The notes beneath the pieces are model-generated. The model did no database searches. It was not told the origin of the DNA and was given only the letters and a program-made list of their open reading frames with translations. A stretch of DNA of 11,571 bases from Ichthyophonus hoferi (lineage: Eukaryota; Opisthokonta; Ichthyosporea; Ichthyophonida; Ichthyophonidae). This document shows positions 1 to 8,908 of this stretch, piece after piece (within the stretch, counting starts at the first letter, position 1; every line of letters starts with the position of its first letter). Position numbers and translations under genes: made by a program. The stretch is from assembly GCA_002751075.1 (NCBI GenBank), contig NAOQ01000048.1, forward strand, positions 213,612-225,182, read 5' to 3'.

Positions 1-161
1 GTATAGTATAGTATAGTATAGTATAATATAGTATAATATAGTATAGTATAATATAATATAGTGTAATATAATATAGTATAGTATACTATAATATAGCATA
101 GTATAGCCAAATATAGTATAATATAGTATAGCATAGTAGAATATAGTATAGTATAGTATAT
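1..161. repeat. Pentanucleotide microsatellite, (TATAG/TATAA)n
   Basis: Nearly continuous five-base units GTATA with ATATA variants run from the first base to 161, inside the formin intron that the window edge cuts. The array probably continues to the left. Confidence 0.95.
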
Positions 162-249
162 TGATTATTGAATAAAGATATTAATACTATTATATATATG
201 TGAATTATTATAATTCACTAAAATTAATACCCAATTAATTATCTTACAG

Positions 250-297
250 CTTGAAAAAGAAGCCAATCCTAATCTACCATTTGCCCCTGCTGAAGAT
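250..297 (+). CDS. Formin exon A (FH2, mid-domain)
   Basis: Preceded by ttacag and followed by gtgagt. It encodes 16 residues starting LEKEANPNLP and ending APAED, and it begins and ends between codons. With the next exon it forms the FH2 stretch that in other formins reads close to L.paEqFl. Confidence 0.88.
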
Positions 298-3200
298 GTG
301 AGTGAATTGATAGGTTGAATATAATTCTATTAGTATTGTACTTGATTTATTATGGTTTAACTGCCAATCAATTTTTATTTTTAGATTTTGGGTTTCAAAA
401 ACTTAATTTTTTTTTGTTAGAATGATAATGAACCAGAGTGGTTATAGGTTGAAATTAAAAGGGGAATAATGAATTGATTGAATAATATATGTGGACTATA
501 TATATATATATATATATGTGTATATGTAGTATACTATTATCCTATTATATTATTATACAATTATACTAGTATATTTCTATATTATTTTATTATTATATTA
601 CTATACTACTATGTTATTACAGCATTCTACTATTTTATCTACCTACCTACATGCATACATACATATGCGAACATGTATGTTTTAATAAACTAATCTTACT
701 CCCTCTTTAAACCACAGTACCTTTTTAAAATAGCTTCAGTACCGAATTATAATCGACGGTTAAAATGCTGGTCGGAAATGCTTGGCTTTAAAGAGTCGGT
801 TGAGAAGTAAGTCTGCTTATCCAATTATATTTTAGTTTTAAAATTAAAATTAAAGTTAATAATAGTTGTTGATTGGTGTTGTTTGTAATGATATTGTAGG
901 ATATGAGATTATATATGTATGTATGATAATATATTTTTATATATTTGATGGTGTATGCCTGGCATTATTAATAGTTTATAGTACCAATTAACTATACTCT
1001 ATAATTTTTTTAAAAACAGTGACAATCATTATGTTTTATATATATAATAATAATAAAAGTGAGATGAATAGAGGAAAAAAAATATTTTAAAATTTTATAA
1101 TTAATTTTTAATTTTATTGCTCTTAAGCGAACTTCTTCTAGGAGTATAATATATTCATTAAAAGCTAAAATTAGAATTAGAATATTTTTTTTTCAAATGA
1201 TCTCAGACTCAAGTTGTAACCAATAATAAATCGTTATTTTAATTATATTATATTAGAACCTCCCAAAATATTCAATTGAGAATTAAATTTAAAATTTAGA
1301 ACTTTCTAATCAAATTCATAATATAATTTAAAATAAAATAATATTTACCTCATCCCTTACTAACCAATCACATATTCTCCTACCAGTATTGCCAAGCCCC
1401 TATTCGCCCTATACCACGCAATATCGGAATTAAAAAATTCATTATTTCAGTCGTTTCTATTGGTTACCTTATTATTTGGGAATATTCTTAATGGAGAGAG
1501 TGCACGTGGTAATGCTAAGGTATGTGAATTGTGCGCTATGTTGTAAGTTTAAATGTAGATATACGTTGGTTTTTTTTATAATGCGTATTTTATATATATG
1601 AATATATAGTGATTATTATAGGTGTATGCTATATATATATATTGCTACATTGTATATTTTAATACACATAAAAACACATTATATATTATATACTATATAC
1701 TAAATATTGTATATACGGTATACTATATACTATCTGCCTAATCATTATAACTAATCTATTTATGCAGGTGACTTTAATTATAGTAATTAATTAGGACTAT
1801 ATACACTTTTTTTTCTACCCAATAGTATTCCTAATTCCCCATTTTAACTATTTTAAAATTTTAAACACTTAGACATTTATTCATATATAGAGATAGAACA
1901 TTTAATTTTTAATGACATTTACACCAACCGGATCATAGTTTCCTATATATTAATTACTATGAATGAGCTGTTACAAATATAAAAGGCTTTTGGTCCAATT
2001 AAAATATAAAAAGAAATAATTTGATTTTTTTCTGAAATGTGTATTTGTTCAGGAGTTTTTAATGACTAATTGCTAACCAATAATATGACAGGGATTTGAT
2101 CTTGAGATTATCCCTCGCCTATCAGATCTGAGAGATAATTCTGGACGAATGACGCTTTTAGATCATATTATAATGGTATTAAGGTAATGGTCTATATTAA
2201 TTTGAATTTTGAATTTTGAATTTCAATTATATATATTGTTGTATATTTTTAATATGATGTAGTATATATAGTATAATCGAATATAAGGAAACCTTTAGAT
2301 TATACTATAGTGGTCTTAATGCAAGGGTCCACTTTATTTTTAATTTTTAATTTCAAAATTTCCTAACCTTTGGCTCACCATTTATATTTGCCTGATATAT
2401 AATTTCAATATAATGTAATTATCCACTAATAGAGTCCCTTTATATCTATATACTAGTATATTAAAAAAAAAAGGCAACAATAATATTTGCAATTAATTCC
2501 ATGACCAATGAAATTCAAAGATTTAATCTATTGCCTCTACCTGGTAATTAACTAACTATCCCGGGAATTATAACTAACTATACCTTTCTTAATTAAGGGA
2601 CTCAGTGCCATTGGCAGCGGAAATGCCTGAGCGAATGAAAAACGTAGATGAAATAAGTAGGCAGATTTTTATTGGGAGTTATGGTTTAAATATATTTTAA
2701 AATTAAACTTTTATAATAGATAATGTGAAATATGGTGCCAATTAAATATTGATATTATATGCTATTAAAATATAATTTTAAGGTTGCAATAAGCGTAGGT
2801 TCTTTTATATGTAGTTATAAACCGTTGTGGGTGTGACGTAGGATCGTGATTTTTATTGTTATATTATTACTATATAATATTGTATTGTATTACATTATAT
2901 TATATTATATTATATTATATGCATCCAATCCCTCCCTCTAACCTTTATTTTAAAACCTATTATTTACCAATTCCAATACCTCTATCTCCTTATGGTTAGC
3001 ATATATTCCTATAGATAGCAACCAACTATACTTAGGGTTAATGCTTAAGTACCCCAAATAATATCCTATTAATATTAAAACTTCATAACAGGTAAATACA
3101 GTTATAAAGAAATGCCCAGTAATATTAGTGCGATGGTAGAAATGGCTGAAGACGTAAAAGGAACTATAAAACGGTTAGGTAAGTAGGAAGGTATAGAGTG

Positions 3201-4939
3201 TTGGTGTGTATATGTATATAAGGTGTATTGCTATGTATTTATAGGTATGTTTTGTAATGTATCTGTTGCGTTTTCGGTATGCATGCGTGAATATAGCTAA
3301 AATAGATGCTGTTATAGTATAATATAATATAACATATTATAATATAATATAACATAATATAATATTTACGTAATCTAACCTATATATGATTAATCTTAAC
3401 AGAGCTTGACAATATTACGACAAGAGACTTTCTTAAAAATGGTGAGTTTATTGTCCTTTTATTTATTGGTTTATAGAAACATGAAGATATAATAAACCAA
3501 TTACAGTCATAGAATAAAATAAAAATGGGGTAGCATATAATAATAATAATAATAATCGTAATAATACGTTTTCTCATAAATATCTGCTCTTATTTTTATA
3601 TATTTTTTGGATACTTTCTAACTGGTCTTACTATAAATCTCTTTTTAACCCGCTAACCCACCAATCAGCTGATAAAGATCTTGAAATTCTAAATATAGTA
3701 GCCTATAGGATTGAGAGGAAATTCCGAAAAACATTACGTTATTATGGCTATACAAAGTAAATTGCTCTTTTGTGTGTACATGTATGTGTATGTATGTATG
3801 TATATATATATATGTGTGTGTATGTATATATGTATGTATGCATGTATGTATATGTATAGGTATTTACATATATAATAGTATTATTATTATTATTGGTGAC
3901 ATCATTCTGACGACTTACACTTTTAATATTTATTTATGATTGTCTTTCTTATATACAATATTAGGTTTATGTGACTGGGTTATTATAATATTAGTATAGT
4001 GTAGTGTAATATCGTGTAATGTGTAATCTAGTGTATTATAATATAATATGATGTGATATACTATAGCACACTGCAATATAATATAGTATGGTAGAATATC
4101 ATGTACTATAATATAATGGAATATAGCGTAGCTTTTTATAATATAATATAATATAATATAATATAATCCAAACAAATTGCATATTTAAATAAATAACTGA
4201 TTAATTCTGTCCATTCACAGTAAGTCTGCTAATGACATGGACATTAACTCGTTCTTTAAGATGATTAGTGAATTCCTTCATATATATAAGATATTAATGC
4301 AGAAATCCATAGACCAGAAGGAGAAAAGGTAGGTTACTATATATAGGTAAGTAATTACTATATATAGGTAAATATCGAACCTTAATATATGGATATAACT
4401 AGCTATATATGGATATAAGTGTAAATTGATTACAATCTCTGTAACGATTGGGTTAAGTTGATAATGGTTTTGGATTATCTACCCAATGGTAGCCAGTTAT
4501 AATAACACACTATCTACCTACCTACCTACAGTGAAGCCTTAGCCAATCGTAGAAAGACCTTGGGGCAGCGTGTAATAACAGAAGAGGAGGTAGAGGGGAG
4601 GGAGAAGGCAAGGAATAGTAGAATTAAGAGGTAAGGGTTCTTAGGGTGTAATTAGGGGGTAATTAGGTTGTCATTAAGGTGTTATTAGCATATAATTAGG
4701 GTGTCATTAGGATATAGTTAAGGTGTCATTAGGATATAATGAGGATGTAATTATGTGAATATATTGGATGGTTCCTATTGGACATATCAGACTTTATTGA
4801 TTTTATTGGTTGCATATATTTTATTGACTTGTTAGAACAAGATAAATTTAAATAGATTGTTATGTTTTAATAGCGATGATTAAATGAATATGTTTGGATA
4901 GGGAATTGAAACTTACATTTATATATTTTTTGTATATTG

Positions 4940-4972
<33 letters not shown>

Positions 4973-6384
4973 TATATGCTTTGATTGGTAGTTAAATTAT
5001 ATATCATAGAGCTAACCCTATATACGTCACTATGACATCATACTTAATTAAATTTGTCTATTATAATTTATGGTTTATCCCTTATCACAGGATTTGACGT
5101 CACAGTTATAACTGTAATTGAACAGCAGTTTTAATATTTACTTTTAATATTCATTCTTTCCTCCTATTGTATTTTTAATATTATATTTTAAAATCATTTG
5201 AATCGATATATTTCTATTTAATTTACCCATTAAAATTGAAACTTTCAAAAAATTAATACTAACTTTTAATTGAGCTTCAGTTTTCAAAAGCCTCCTGACA
5301 GCGAATCAGGACTCGAAGCCTTGCTATTAGGAACCAATAAAAATCATCCGCCTAAGGAACCTATAGCCCTAAACTCACCGCCCTCTACGTCATCAACTGC
5401 ATCATCACCACGTGCAGACACAAAAGCCAATGAAAATGCAAATGATAAACCACTCGGATTTCATAAAAAAAATAGATCAGTGTTTGGAAAACTATTCTCA
5501 TTTGATGATAAAAATAGAAGTAGTGATGCGATTGATACAGACCTAAGGAAGAAGCAGCAGGGAGGGGATGAAAGTGATGATGTAGGTTCATATGTGGACA
5601 GGGATTGGCTTTTAAAATATCTTAAAATCTTAATGGTTTATGTGGCAATGTTAGGGTTGTATAGATGTATGTATGTATTGTATCAGGATACTATGTTATT
5701 ATTGTACTATAATACTATTATAATTTAATATTTCTATACTATTCGCCTACTAACAACCCCTCTCCCTCTCTCCTTCTCTCTCTTCCTCTTCCTCTCCCTC
5801 TCTATAGTCTCTCCTTAATATCTTATCTAAGAATGCTAGTAATACCCCACAACCTAAGAAGCATCAACGACAGAAATCATTATTATATGCTGCTAGAATG
5901 TCAAGTAAGTGTGGTCCCTCTCCTATGTTTGTCTTTCTTTTTCTCCATCTCCGTCTCTCTCCCTCTCTCACCTTCTATAAATTTCTTTCTACCATACGCA
6001 TACTTATTTTAAATTTATCCATAAGGTATATATTTTTGTGTTTGAATGTCTAACAGATTTTAATGGGTCAATCACAATGATGAATAGTATACTAATATAC
6101 TAATCTGCCTTTTAAATTTTAATACTTAATAATCAAATTAAATAGATAGGAAAATAGATAAAAATTATTTTAATTTCTTTAATGATTTTTTCATTAGGTT
6201 ATAATATATGTTTATATATAGGATAAGGTAGGATAGAACGTGTGCACTGACTATTTACTCTTCCTTCTGTTTAATCTCCCCCTCTCTCTCCCTCTCCCTC
6301 TCTCTCTCTCCTACAGTTCGTCATAAAAAGAAGCCCAGTGATACATCTCTTATACACACCTTCGCTTCCAAGATTAATGAATAA
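250..6384 (+). CDS. Diaphanous-related formin, 3' part (FH2 domain to stop), 13 exons visible
   Basis: Formins nucleate and processively elongate unbranched actin filaments; the dimeric FH2 ring holds the barbed end in the cytoplasm. Thirteen exons with GT-AG borders join in one frame to 435 codons plus TAA. Residues 1-250 match FH2: an AEDYLFKIASVPN segment like the family's AEqFl..Ls.iPn, then ISELKNS, then the hallmark GNILNGESARGNAKGFDL, TLLDHIIMVLR, and late in the domain INSFFKMISEFL. Residues 251-375 are charged and rich in Ser, Pro and Asn. Residues 376-400 contain DDSLLNIL followed by the basic KKHQRQKS, resembling a DAD (MDxLLxxL plus basic patch), which in the family binds the N-terminal DID to switch the protein off until Rho GTPase binds. 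The first FH2 third, FH1 and the GBD/FH3 region would lie left of the window. The FH2 assignment is near certain; the DAD is inferred from the core motif and position. Confidence 0.95.
495..625. repeat. Low-complexity TA and TAT/ATT tract in intron 1
   Basis: An uninterrupted (TA)n run is followed by irregular TATTA/TACTA units. An open frame across it gives only Tyr/Ile/Leu-rich sequence and is not coding. Confidence 0.85.
718..806 (+). CDS. Formin exon B (FH2)
   Basis: Acceptor accacag, donor gtaagt. It encodes YLFKIASVPNYNRRLKCW and onward to SVE, matching the FH2 helix Fl..Ls.Ip.l..RL. The exon ends after two bases of a codon; the next exon supplies the third (Asn). Confidence 0.92.
1358..1364 (+). 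promoter_or_regulatory. Intron branch-point motif, exact TACTAAC
   Basis: TACTAAC lies 22 bases before the exon C acceptor AG. It matches the strict branch-site consensus known from yeast and some other eukaryotes and supports the exon call. Confidence 0.65.
1387..1519 (+). CDS. Formin exon C (FH2 core, GNILNG motif)
   Basis: Acceptor ctaccag, donor gtatgt. It encodes the central FH2 helices with ISELKNSLFQ and the family hallmark FGNILNGESARGNAK, equivalent to GNyLNgG..RG.A. The motif supports a domain that still folds as FH2. A perfect TACTAAC branch-site motif lies upstream at 1358-1364. Confidence 0.96.
1677..1733. repeat. TATACTA-type low-complexity tract
   Basis: Repeats of TATACTATATACTA with near-palindromic character lie in intron 3 of the visible formin part. 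Confidence 0.6.
2092..2183 (+). CDS. Formin exon D (FH2, GF.L and LL.hi segments)
   Basis: Acceptor gacag, donor gtaatg. It encodes GFDLEIIPRLSDLRDNSG and then TLLDHIIMVLR, aligning with the family pattern GFkL..L.kL.dtks.d...tLLhylv. It continues the GNILNG exon in phase and ends two bases into an Arg codon. Confidence 0.96.
2598..2656 (+). CDS. Formin exon E (FH2)
   Basis: Encodes DSVPLAAEMPERMKNVDEI after a shared Arg codon; it corresponds to the FH2 segment just after the Lhylv helix, where Diaphanous-type proteins have an Elp..e.a..vs pattern. The acceptor (ttaattaag) has almost no pyrimidine tract but has an AACTAAC branch-like motif at 2572-2578. The donor is gtaggc. The exon has to end at 2656 because the next codon would read TAG. 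Confidence 0.85.
2879..2920. repeat. Pentanucleotide microsatellite (TGTAT then ATATT)n
   Basis: TGTAT TGTAT passes into repeated ATATT units in intron 5, showing five-base register with a change of base. Confidence 0.85.
3092..3178 (+). CDS. Formin exon F (FH2 coiled helix)
   Basis: Acceptor cataacag, donor gtaagt. It encodes KYSYKEMPSNISAMVEMAED and continues to VKGTIKRL, an amphipathic helical segment fitting the long helix near the FH2 post region. The first two bases complete a Ser codon. A second AG nine bases downstream (gtaaatacag) could act as an alternative acceptor but would break the phase. Confidence 0.87.
3313..3365. repeat. Pentanucleotide microsatellite (TATAA/TATAG/AACAT)n
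   Basis: Five-base ATATA units with scattered substitutions fill the second half of the intron before exon G. Confidence 0.85.
3403..3441 (+). CDS. Formin exon G (39-base small exon, FH2)
   Basis: A 39-base exon between cttaacag and gtgagt. It encodes ELDNITTRDFLKN. Both borders are phase 1, so skipping it would remove 13 residues without a frameshift. It is placed by phase and by FH2 order rather than by a strong motif. Confidence 0.8.
3537..3566. repeat. (AAT)n trinucleotide run
   Basis: About eight AAT units with one CGT interruption in the intron between exons G and H. Confidence 0.85.
3669..3756 (+). CDS. Formin exon H (FH2 C-terminal part)
   Basis: Acceptor accaatcag, donor gtaaat. 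It encodes ADKDLEILNIVAYRIERKF and then RKTLRYYGYTK, a basic helix followed by a YYGY segment in the place where other FH2 domains have the l.eyFGe segment. A CGCTAAC branch-like motif lies at 3651-3657. Confidence 0.9.
3775..3862. repeat. (TGTA)n tetranucleotide tract
   Basis: GTAT/GTGT units immediately downstream of exon H, within the intron. Confidence 0.85.
3990..4168. repeat. Degenerate pentanucleotide array (TATAG/TGTAA/TATAA)n
   Basis: A diverged array with units such as TATAG, TGTAG, TGTAA and TATGG ends in a clean (ATATA)n block. It lies in the intron before exon I. The mix of old degenerate and fresh clean units suggests continuing slippage at one end. Confidence 0.88.
4221..4328 (+). 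CDS. Formin exon I (end of FH2)
   Basis: Acceptor ttcacag, donor gtaggt. It encodes DINSFFKMISEFLHIYKIL, a clear match to the family's last FH2 helix (peeFF..i.dFl..yk.a), then a basic MQKSIDQKEKR. The FH2 domain ends in or just after this exon. Confidence 0.95.
4334..4375 (+). repeat. 21-base tandem duplication just inside a 5' splice site
   Basis: Two copies of ttactatatataggtaa plus four bases stand at 4334-4354 and 4355-4375. Each copy carries a donor-like ggtaag/ggtaaa, five bases after the real donor at 4329. Confidence 0.85.
4532..4630 (+). CDS. Formin exon J (charged post-FH2 helix)
   Basis: Acceptor cctacag, donor gtaagg. It encodes EALANRRKTLGQRVITEEEV and a Glu/Arg/Lys-rich continuation to NSRIKR. 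Such a highly charged helix directly after FH2 is usual in Diaphanous-related formins. Phase agrees on both sides. Confidence 0.88.
4640..4757 (+). repeat. Degenerate minisatellite, about 11 and 22 base units
   Basis: Repeats of (t)gt(a/c)attagg, partly arranged as a 22-base unit tgtcattaggatata plus variable bases. It is G-rich on the plus strand and starts directly after the exon J donor. Confidence 0.8.
4941..4969. repeat. (TA)n dinucleotide run
   Basis: An uninterrupted TA run of about 14 units in the intron before exon K. Confidence 0.92.
5257..5263 (+). promoter_or_regulatory. Intron branch-point motif, exact TACTAAC
   Basis: TACTAAC lies 17 bases before the exon K acceptor AG in a T-rich context. 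Confidence 0.65.
5281..5581 (+). CDS. Formin exon K (disordered linker, first residues of DAD-like motif)
   Basis: The longest exon (301 bases). The acceptor gagcttcag has a perfect TACTAAC branch motif at 5257-5263; the donor is gtaggt at 5582. It encodes a low-complexity linker (PPSTSSTASSPRADTKANEN), a basic/aromatic patch (GFHKKNRSVFGKLFSFDD) and ends GGDESDD. The frame stays open past 5581 to a stop at about 5728, but that tail is hydrophobic and unlike a formin. Splicing at 5582 instead restores a DAD-like motif with the next exon. Confidence 0.9.
5748..5754 (+). promoter_or_regulatory. Intron branch-point motif, exact TACTAAC
   Basis: TACTAAC sits about 50 bases before the exon L acceptor, followed by a pure C/T tract to the splice site. 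The longer distance is still plausible because no AG intervenes. Confidence 0.6.
5756..5804 (+). promoter_or_regulatory. Long C/T tract before exon L acceptor
   Basis: A run of almost only C and T, CCTCTCCCTCTCTCC-like, ends at the ctatag acceptor. It is a strong polypyrimidine tract, in contrast to the A/T-rich acceptors upstream. Confidence 0.75.
5808..5904 (+). CDS. Formin exon L (DAD-like core and basic patch)
   Basis: Preceded by a long C/T tract and ctatag, followed by gtaagt. It encodes SLLNILSKNASNTPQPKKHQ and then RQKSLLYAARMS. Joined to the DD at the end of the previous exon it gives DDSLLNIL plus a basic run, the arrangement of a DAD core (MDxLLxxL) and its basic region. Confidence 0.88.
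6279..6315 (+). promoter_or_regulatory. Long C/T tract before exon M acceptor
   Basis: CTCTCTCCCTCTC-type sequence continues to cctacag. A similar C/T block at about 5930-5975 sits early in the same intron. Confidence 0.75.
6317..6384 (+). CDS. Formin exon M (last coding exon)
   Basis: Preceded by a C/T-rich tract and cctacag. It encodes RHKKKPSDTSLIHTFASKIN, then Glu and TAA at 6382-6384. A second basic cluster (RHKKK) follows the DAD-like region. The exon sum from 250 to this stop is an exact multiple of three. Confidence 0.88.
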
Positions 6385-6385
6385 A
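6380..6385 (+). terminator. AATAAA hexamer overlapping the formin stop codon
   Basis: The last codons GAA TAA followed by A create AATAAA. It is the canonical polyadenylation hexamer by sequence, but its use is not shown. If used, the 3' UTR would be only some tens of bases. Confidence 0.35.
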
Positions 6386-6786
6386 CATAAGTATTTTAGA
6401 AGTTAAATTTTGAATTTTGAATACTTCATCTTAAGAGGCACTCATCATCCTTCTATTTTAAAGTTAAACAATACACAGTAGATCTGATTTTCCCTACTTT
6501 AACTCTAGAATCCTATTGGCTACTAAGCTGTTGTGTGATATTGTAATGATTGAATGTTTAAATCTCCAATGATTGATTGTCATTGTCATGATTGATTGGA
6601 TAATAATATTTTGCTGAAACAGTAAAATCATGGGTTCACATAATGTAGCCTGTCTTTACATTATGCCGTTATCCTGTCCATGATGTAACTATGATACAAC
6701 AATGACGTAACAATGATACATGTTGTGTGGCAGACTATAGTGTAAACAAAACTAGAAGCCCATCTCAACCACACAATGGTTAATCT

Positions 6787-6835
6787 ATACTATATTATAT
6801 TATATTATACTATACTATACGGTACTATACTATAC
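6787..6835. repeat. Pentanucleotide microsatellite (TATTA/TACTA)n
   Basis: TATTA units pass into TACTA units with one GG interruption, downstream of the formin stop. Confidence 0.88.
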
Positions 6836-7731
6836 CATTCTAAACACATGTGATGCATTGAAACTGAATTCCAATCAACCTGAGTACCTAATATAGCAAT
6901 GTAATAGGGTAGATAATAGGGTATACAGAAATTAATCTCAATCTAAATCAATAATACCTAGGTTTGACAAACATTCTCTACTATTTCATTAGTAGCAGAT
7001 AGTAAGTAAACAACCACACTGTAATTAATCTATACTATTCTAATGTGCAAGTAGATTCAGTTTCACTGTCAATATTCATAGACTATCCACTCTCTGTTTA
7101 GTTCAAGCTGGAGTTTAGTACCTCTAAAAGGTTTCTATCATATCCTCATCACTACTGTATTCTAATTGTGGCTGTGTGCATATAGTTATAATACTATTAT
7201 TATCAGAAGAATCAACACCAGATATAACTAGTTAGCTTTCTAGTAAAGTATCTGGATTATCTATTTCAATTTCTCTGACAACAATAGACATAATACAAAG
7301 CAAAACTTTAAACATGTAAATTTAACAGTAAATATTGACAACTGTTAATAGTCTTTTTTATTATTTTTTGTTCCTTTTATACACTTTTCAATATTTATCA
7401 TGCATGTTAATTGCAGTTAACATCTAATGAGAGCTGTACCTTAAGCTTCTTCCTCCCAATGAATCATGACTTAGTTGCTGTGGGAATTGCTGACTTTCGT
7501 TTTACTCTAGTAATCGTAGGGGTTGATGCTTCCTTCCTCATTACTACCATAACTACCACTGAGTAAATGAACAAAGAAACCAAGTTTTTTGTATAAAACG
7601 TTGATTGATTGCAACCCTTATTCAAATCAAGGATACAGTCAAAGTCTGTAGTTTCTGGTTATATAGTTGTTGGTTCAGGTCAACGCCAGTTGACTGTGTA
7701 ATTAACATCACAGATATGCATATTTCCAATA

Positions 7732-7793
7732 AGGGTTTAGGGGGTCTAAGGTTTAGGGTTTAAAGTTTAAAGTTTAGGGTTTAGGGCTTAGGG
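7732..7793 (+). repeat. Degenerate heptamer block resembling TTTAGGG telomere repeat
   Basis: About eight seven-base units: GGGTTTA exactly several times, with AAGTTTA, GGGCTTA and AGGTTTA variants, plus a GGGGGTCTA irregular unit. The heptamer is the plant-type telomere repeat. Whether it derives from a telomere is an inference. Confidence 0.8.
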
Positions 7794-8341
7794 ATTCTAC
7801 TGAGCTTTTTATTAGCAACATACTTTCCAATGGTTATGCAAAGAATCACTCTGGTTGCTACCTATCTTGTTTATATCCTAAGTCACTATGAGCAATTAAG
7901 TACTAATGTCCAATAATGTCTATGAAACCAATGGCAACTTTGCTTGCTAGATTGCACTAAGCATTTAGTCCTAATTAAATATAATTATTGACATCAAATA
8001 AATAAATAAATGGCCTTAGTTAATACCCAGCTCATATATACTGATTGAAGCCTCATTGTAAACATTATTGGATATCTAGAGACACAATGCAACATGAACA
8101 ATGAACAACAATTGTTTTCATACAAGAAGTAGAAGCATACAGCCTAGCACTTGTAGTAACTGAAATATTTCAACACATTGCTGTACTGTAGTCTGTAGTT
8201 GTACTCTTACTATCTTATTATATTACAATTATTATTTTACAGTATTATATTTATAATATTACCATATTAGAGTTATTTTCTCTCAGTGTTTTAGCTGTCA
8301 TTTACCCATAATGGTTGGTAGCCACAATTGCAAACTGGGAG

Positions 8342-8370
8342 TTGAATAAGCATATTAGAGCTTTATTCAA
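8342..8370. repeat. Short inverted repeat (hairpin)
   Basis: Arms ttgaataagc (8342-8351) and gctttattcaa (8360-8370) pair over 10 bases with one bulge around an 8-base loop. Confidence 0.6.
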
Positions 8371-8879
8371 TATAATTGTAGAAAAACAAAATTGGAACCT
8401 TTCATAGACAGAACCCCTTTATACATTGTTGGAACCAGCATCTTTATGCCACTGTAATAATATACTTTTCTCATCATTACTACGATATTCCTTTAATTAA
8501 TACACAGCTAAGTGTATACCTAAACTAATTTGATAGACCCTATCATAAAAAACCAAAATTACTAGTCATAAATAACTACAGAATAGGTTATGATAGCAAG
8601 AGCTATTAATTACTAAAATACTTCATACACATTCATCTATAGGTTGTTGATCAGTGAAACAGCTAATTGCAACATTTTAAAATCAATAAAATATGTTAAA
8701 AAGCGTTTATTGATTAGTTGATATTCATCAGAACATTTATTATTAAGGAAGTATTTTAAACCAAAAAAGTATAAGCAAAGGGCTTTAAAACAACATTAAA
8801 AAATAGTGTAGTCAAAAAAATCAAAAGGCCTATCTAAAAAATACTAGTTTTCAAGTCACATATCAGAATTTGATGCAAG

Positions 8880-8908
8880 TATGTATATATGTATGTATAT
8901 ATGTATAT
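8880..8908. repeat. (GTAT)n tract
   Basis: Short GTATGTATATAT tetranucleotide tract in the intergenic region. Confidence 0.8.

Noticed and set aside
478-693. 71-codon plus-strand open frame rich in Tyr and Ile
   Set aside because: It is the translation of a TA/TAT low-complexity intron tract and overlaps the intron between formin exons A and B.
3930-4175. 81-codon minus-strand open frame
   Set aside because: It reads through the degenerate TATAG-type array inside a formin intron; the composition is repeat-driven.
5385-5591. 68-codon minus-strand open frame opposite formin exon K
   Set aside because: It is antisense to a well-supported coding exon, rich in His and Tyr, with no family resemblance.
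7507-7558. Possible minus-strand terminal exon, GSYGSNEEGSINPYDY then TAG, after a tactcag acceptor
   Set aside because: The peptide looks protein-like, but there is no branch-site motif or pyrimidine tract and no matching upstream exon. A second candidate at about 7615-7690 (STGVDLNQQL) does not join it by a good donor.
7660-8460. Possible old transposable element copy in the intergenic region
   Set aside because: The hairpin and a few similar words were seen, but no terminal inverted repeats with target duplications, no transposase or reverse transcriptase fragments, and no poly(A) end could be supported.
8655-8820. Minus-strand open stretch of about 50 codons with mixed composition
   Set aside because: It lacks a start, has no clear splice borders and is expected by chance in AT-rich DNA of this length.
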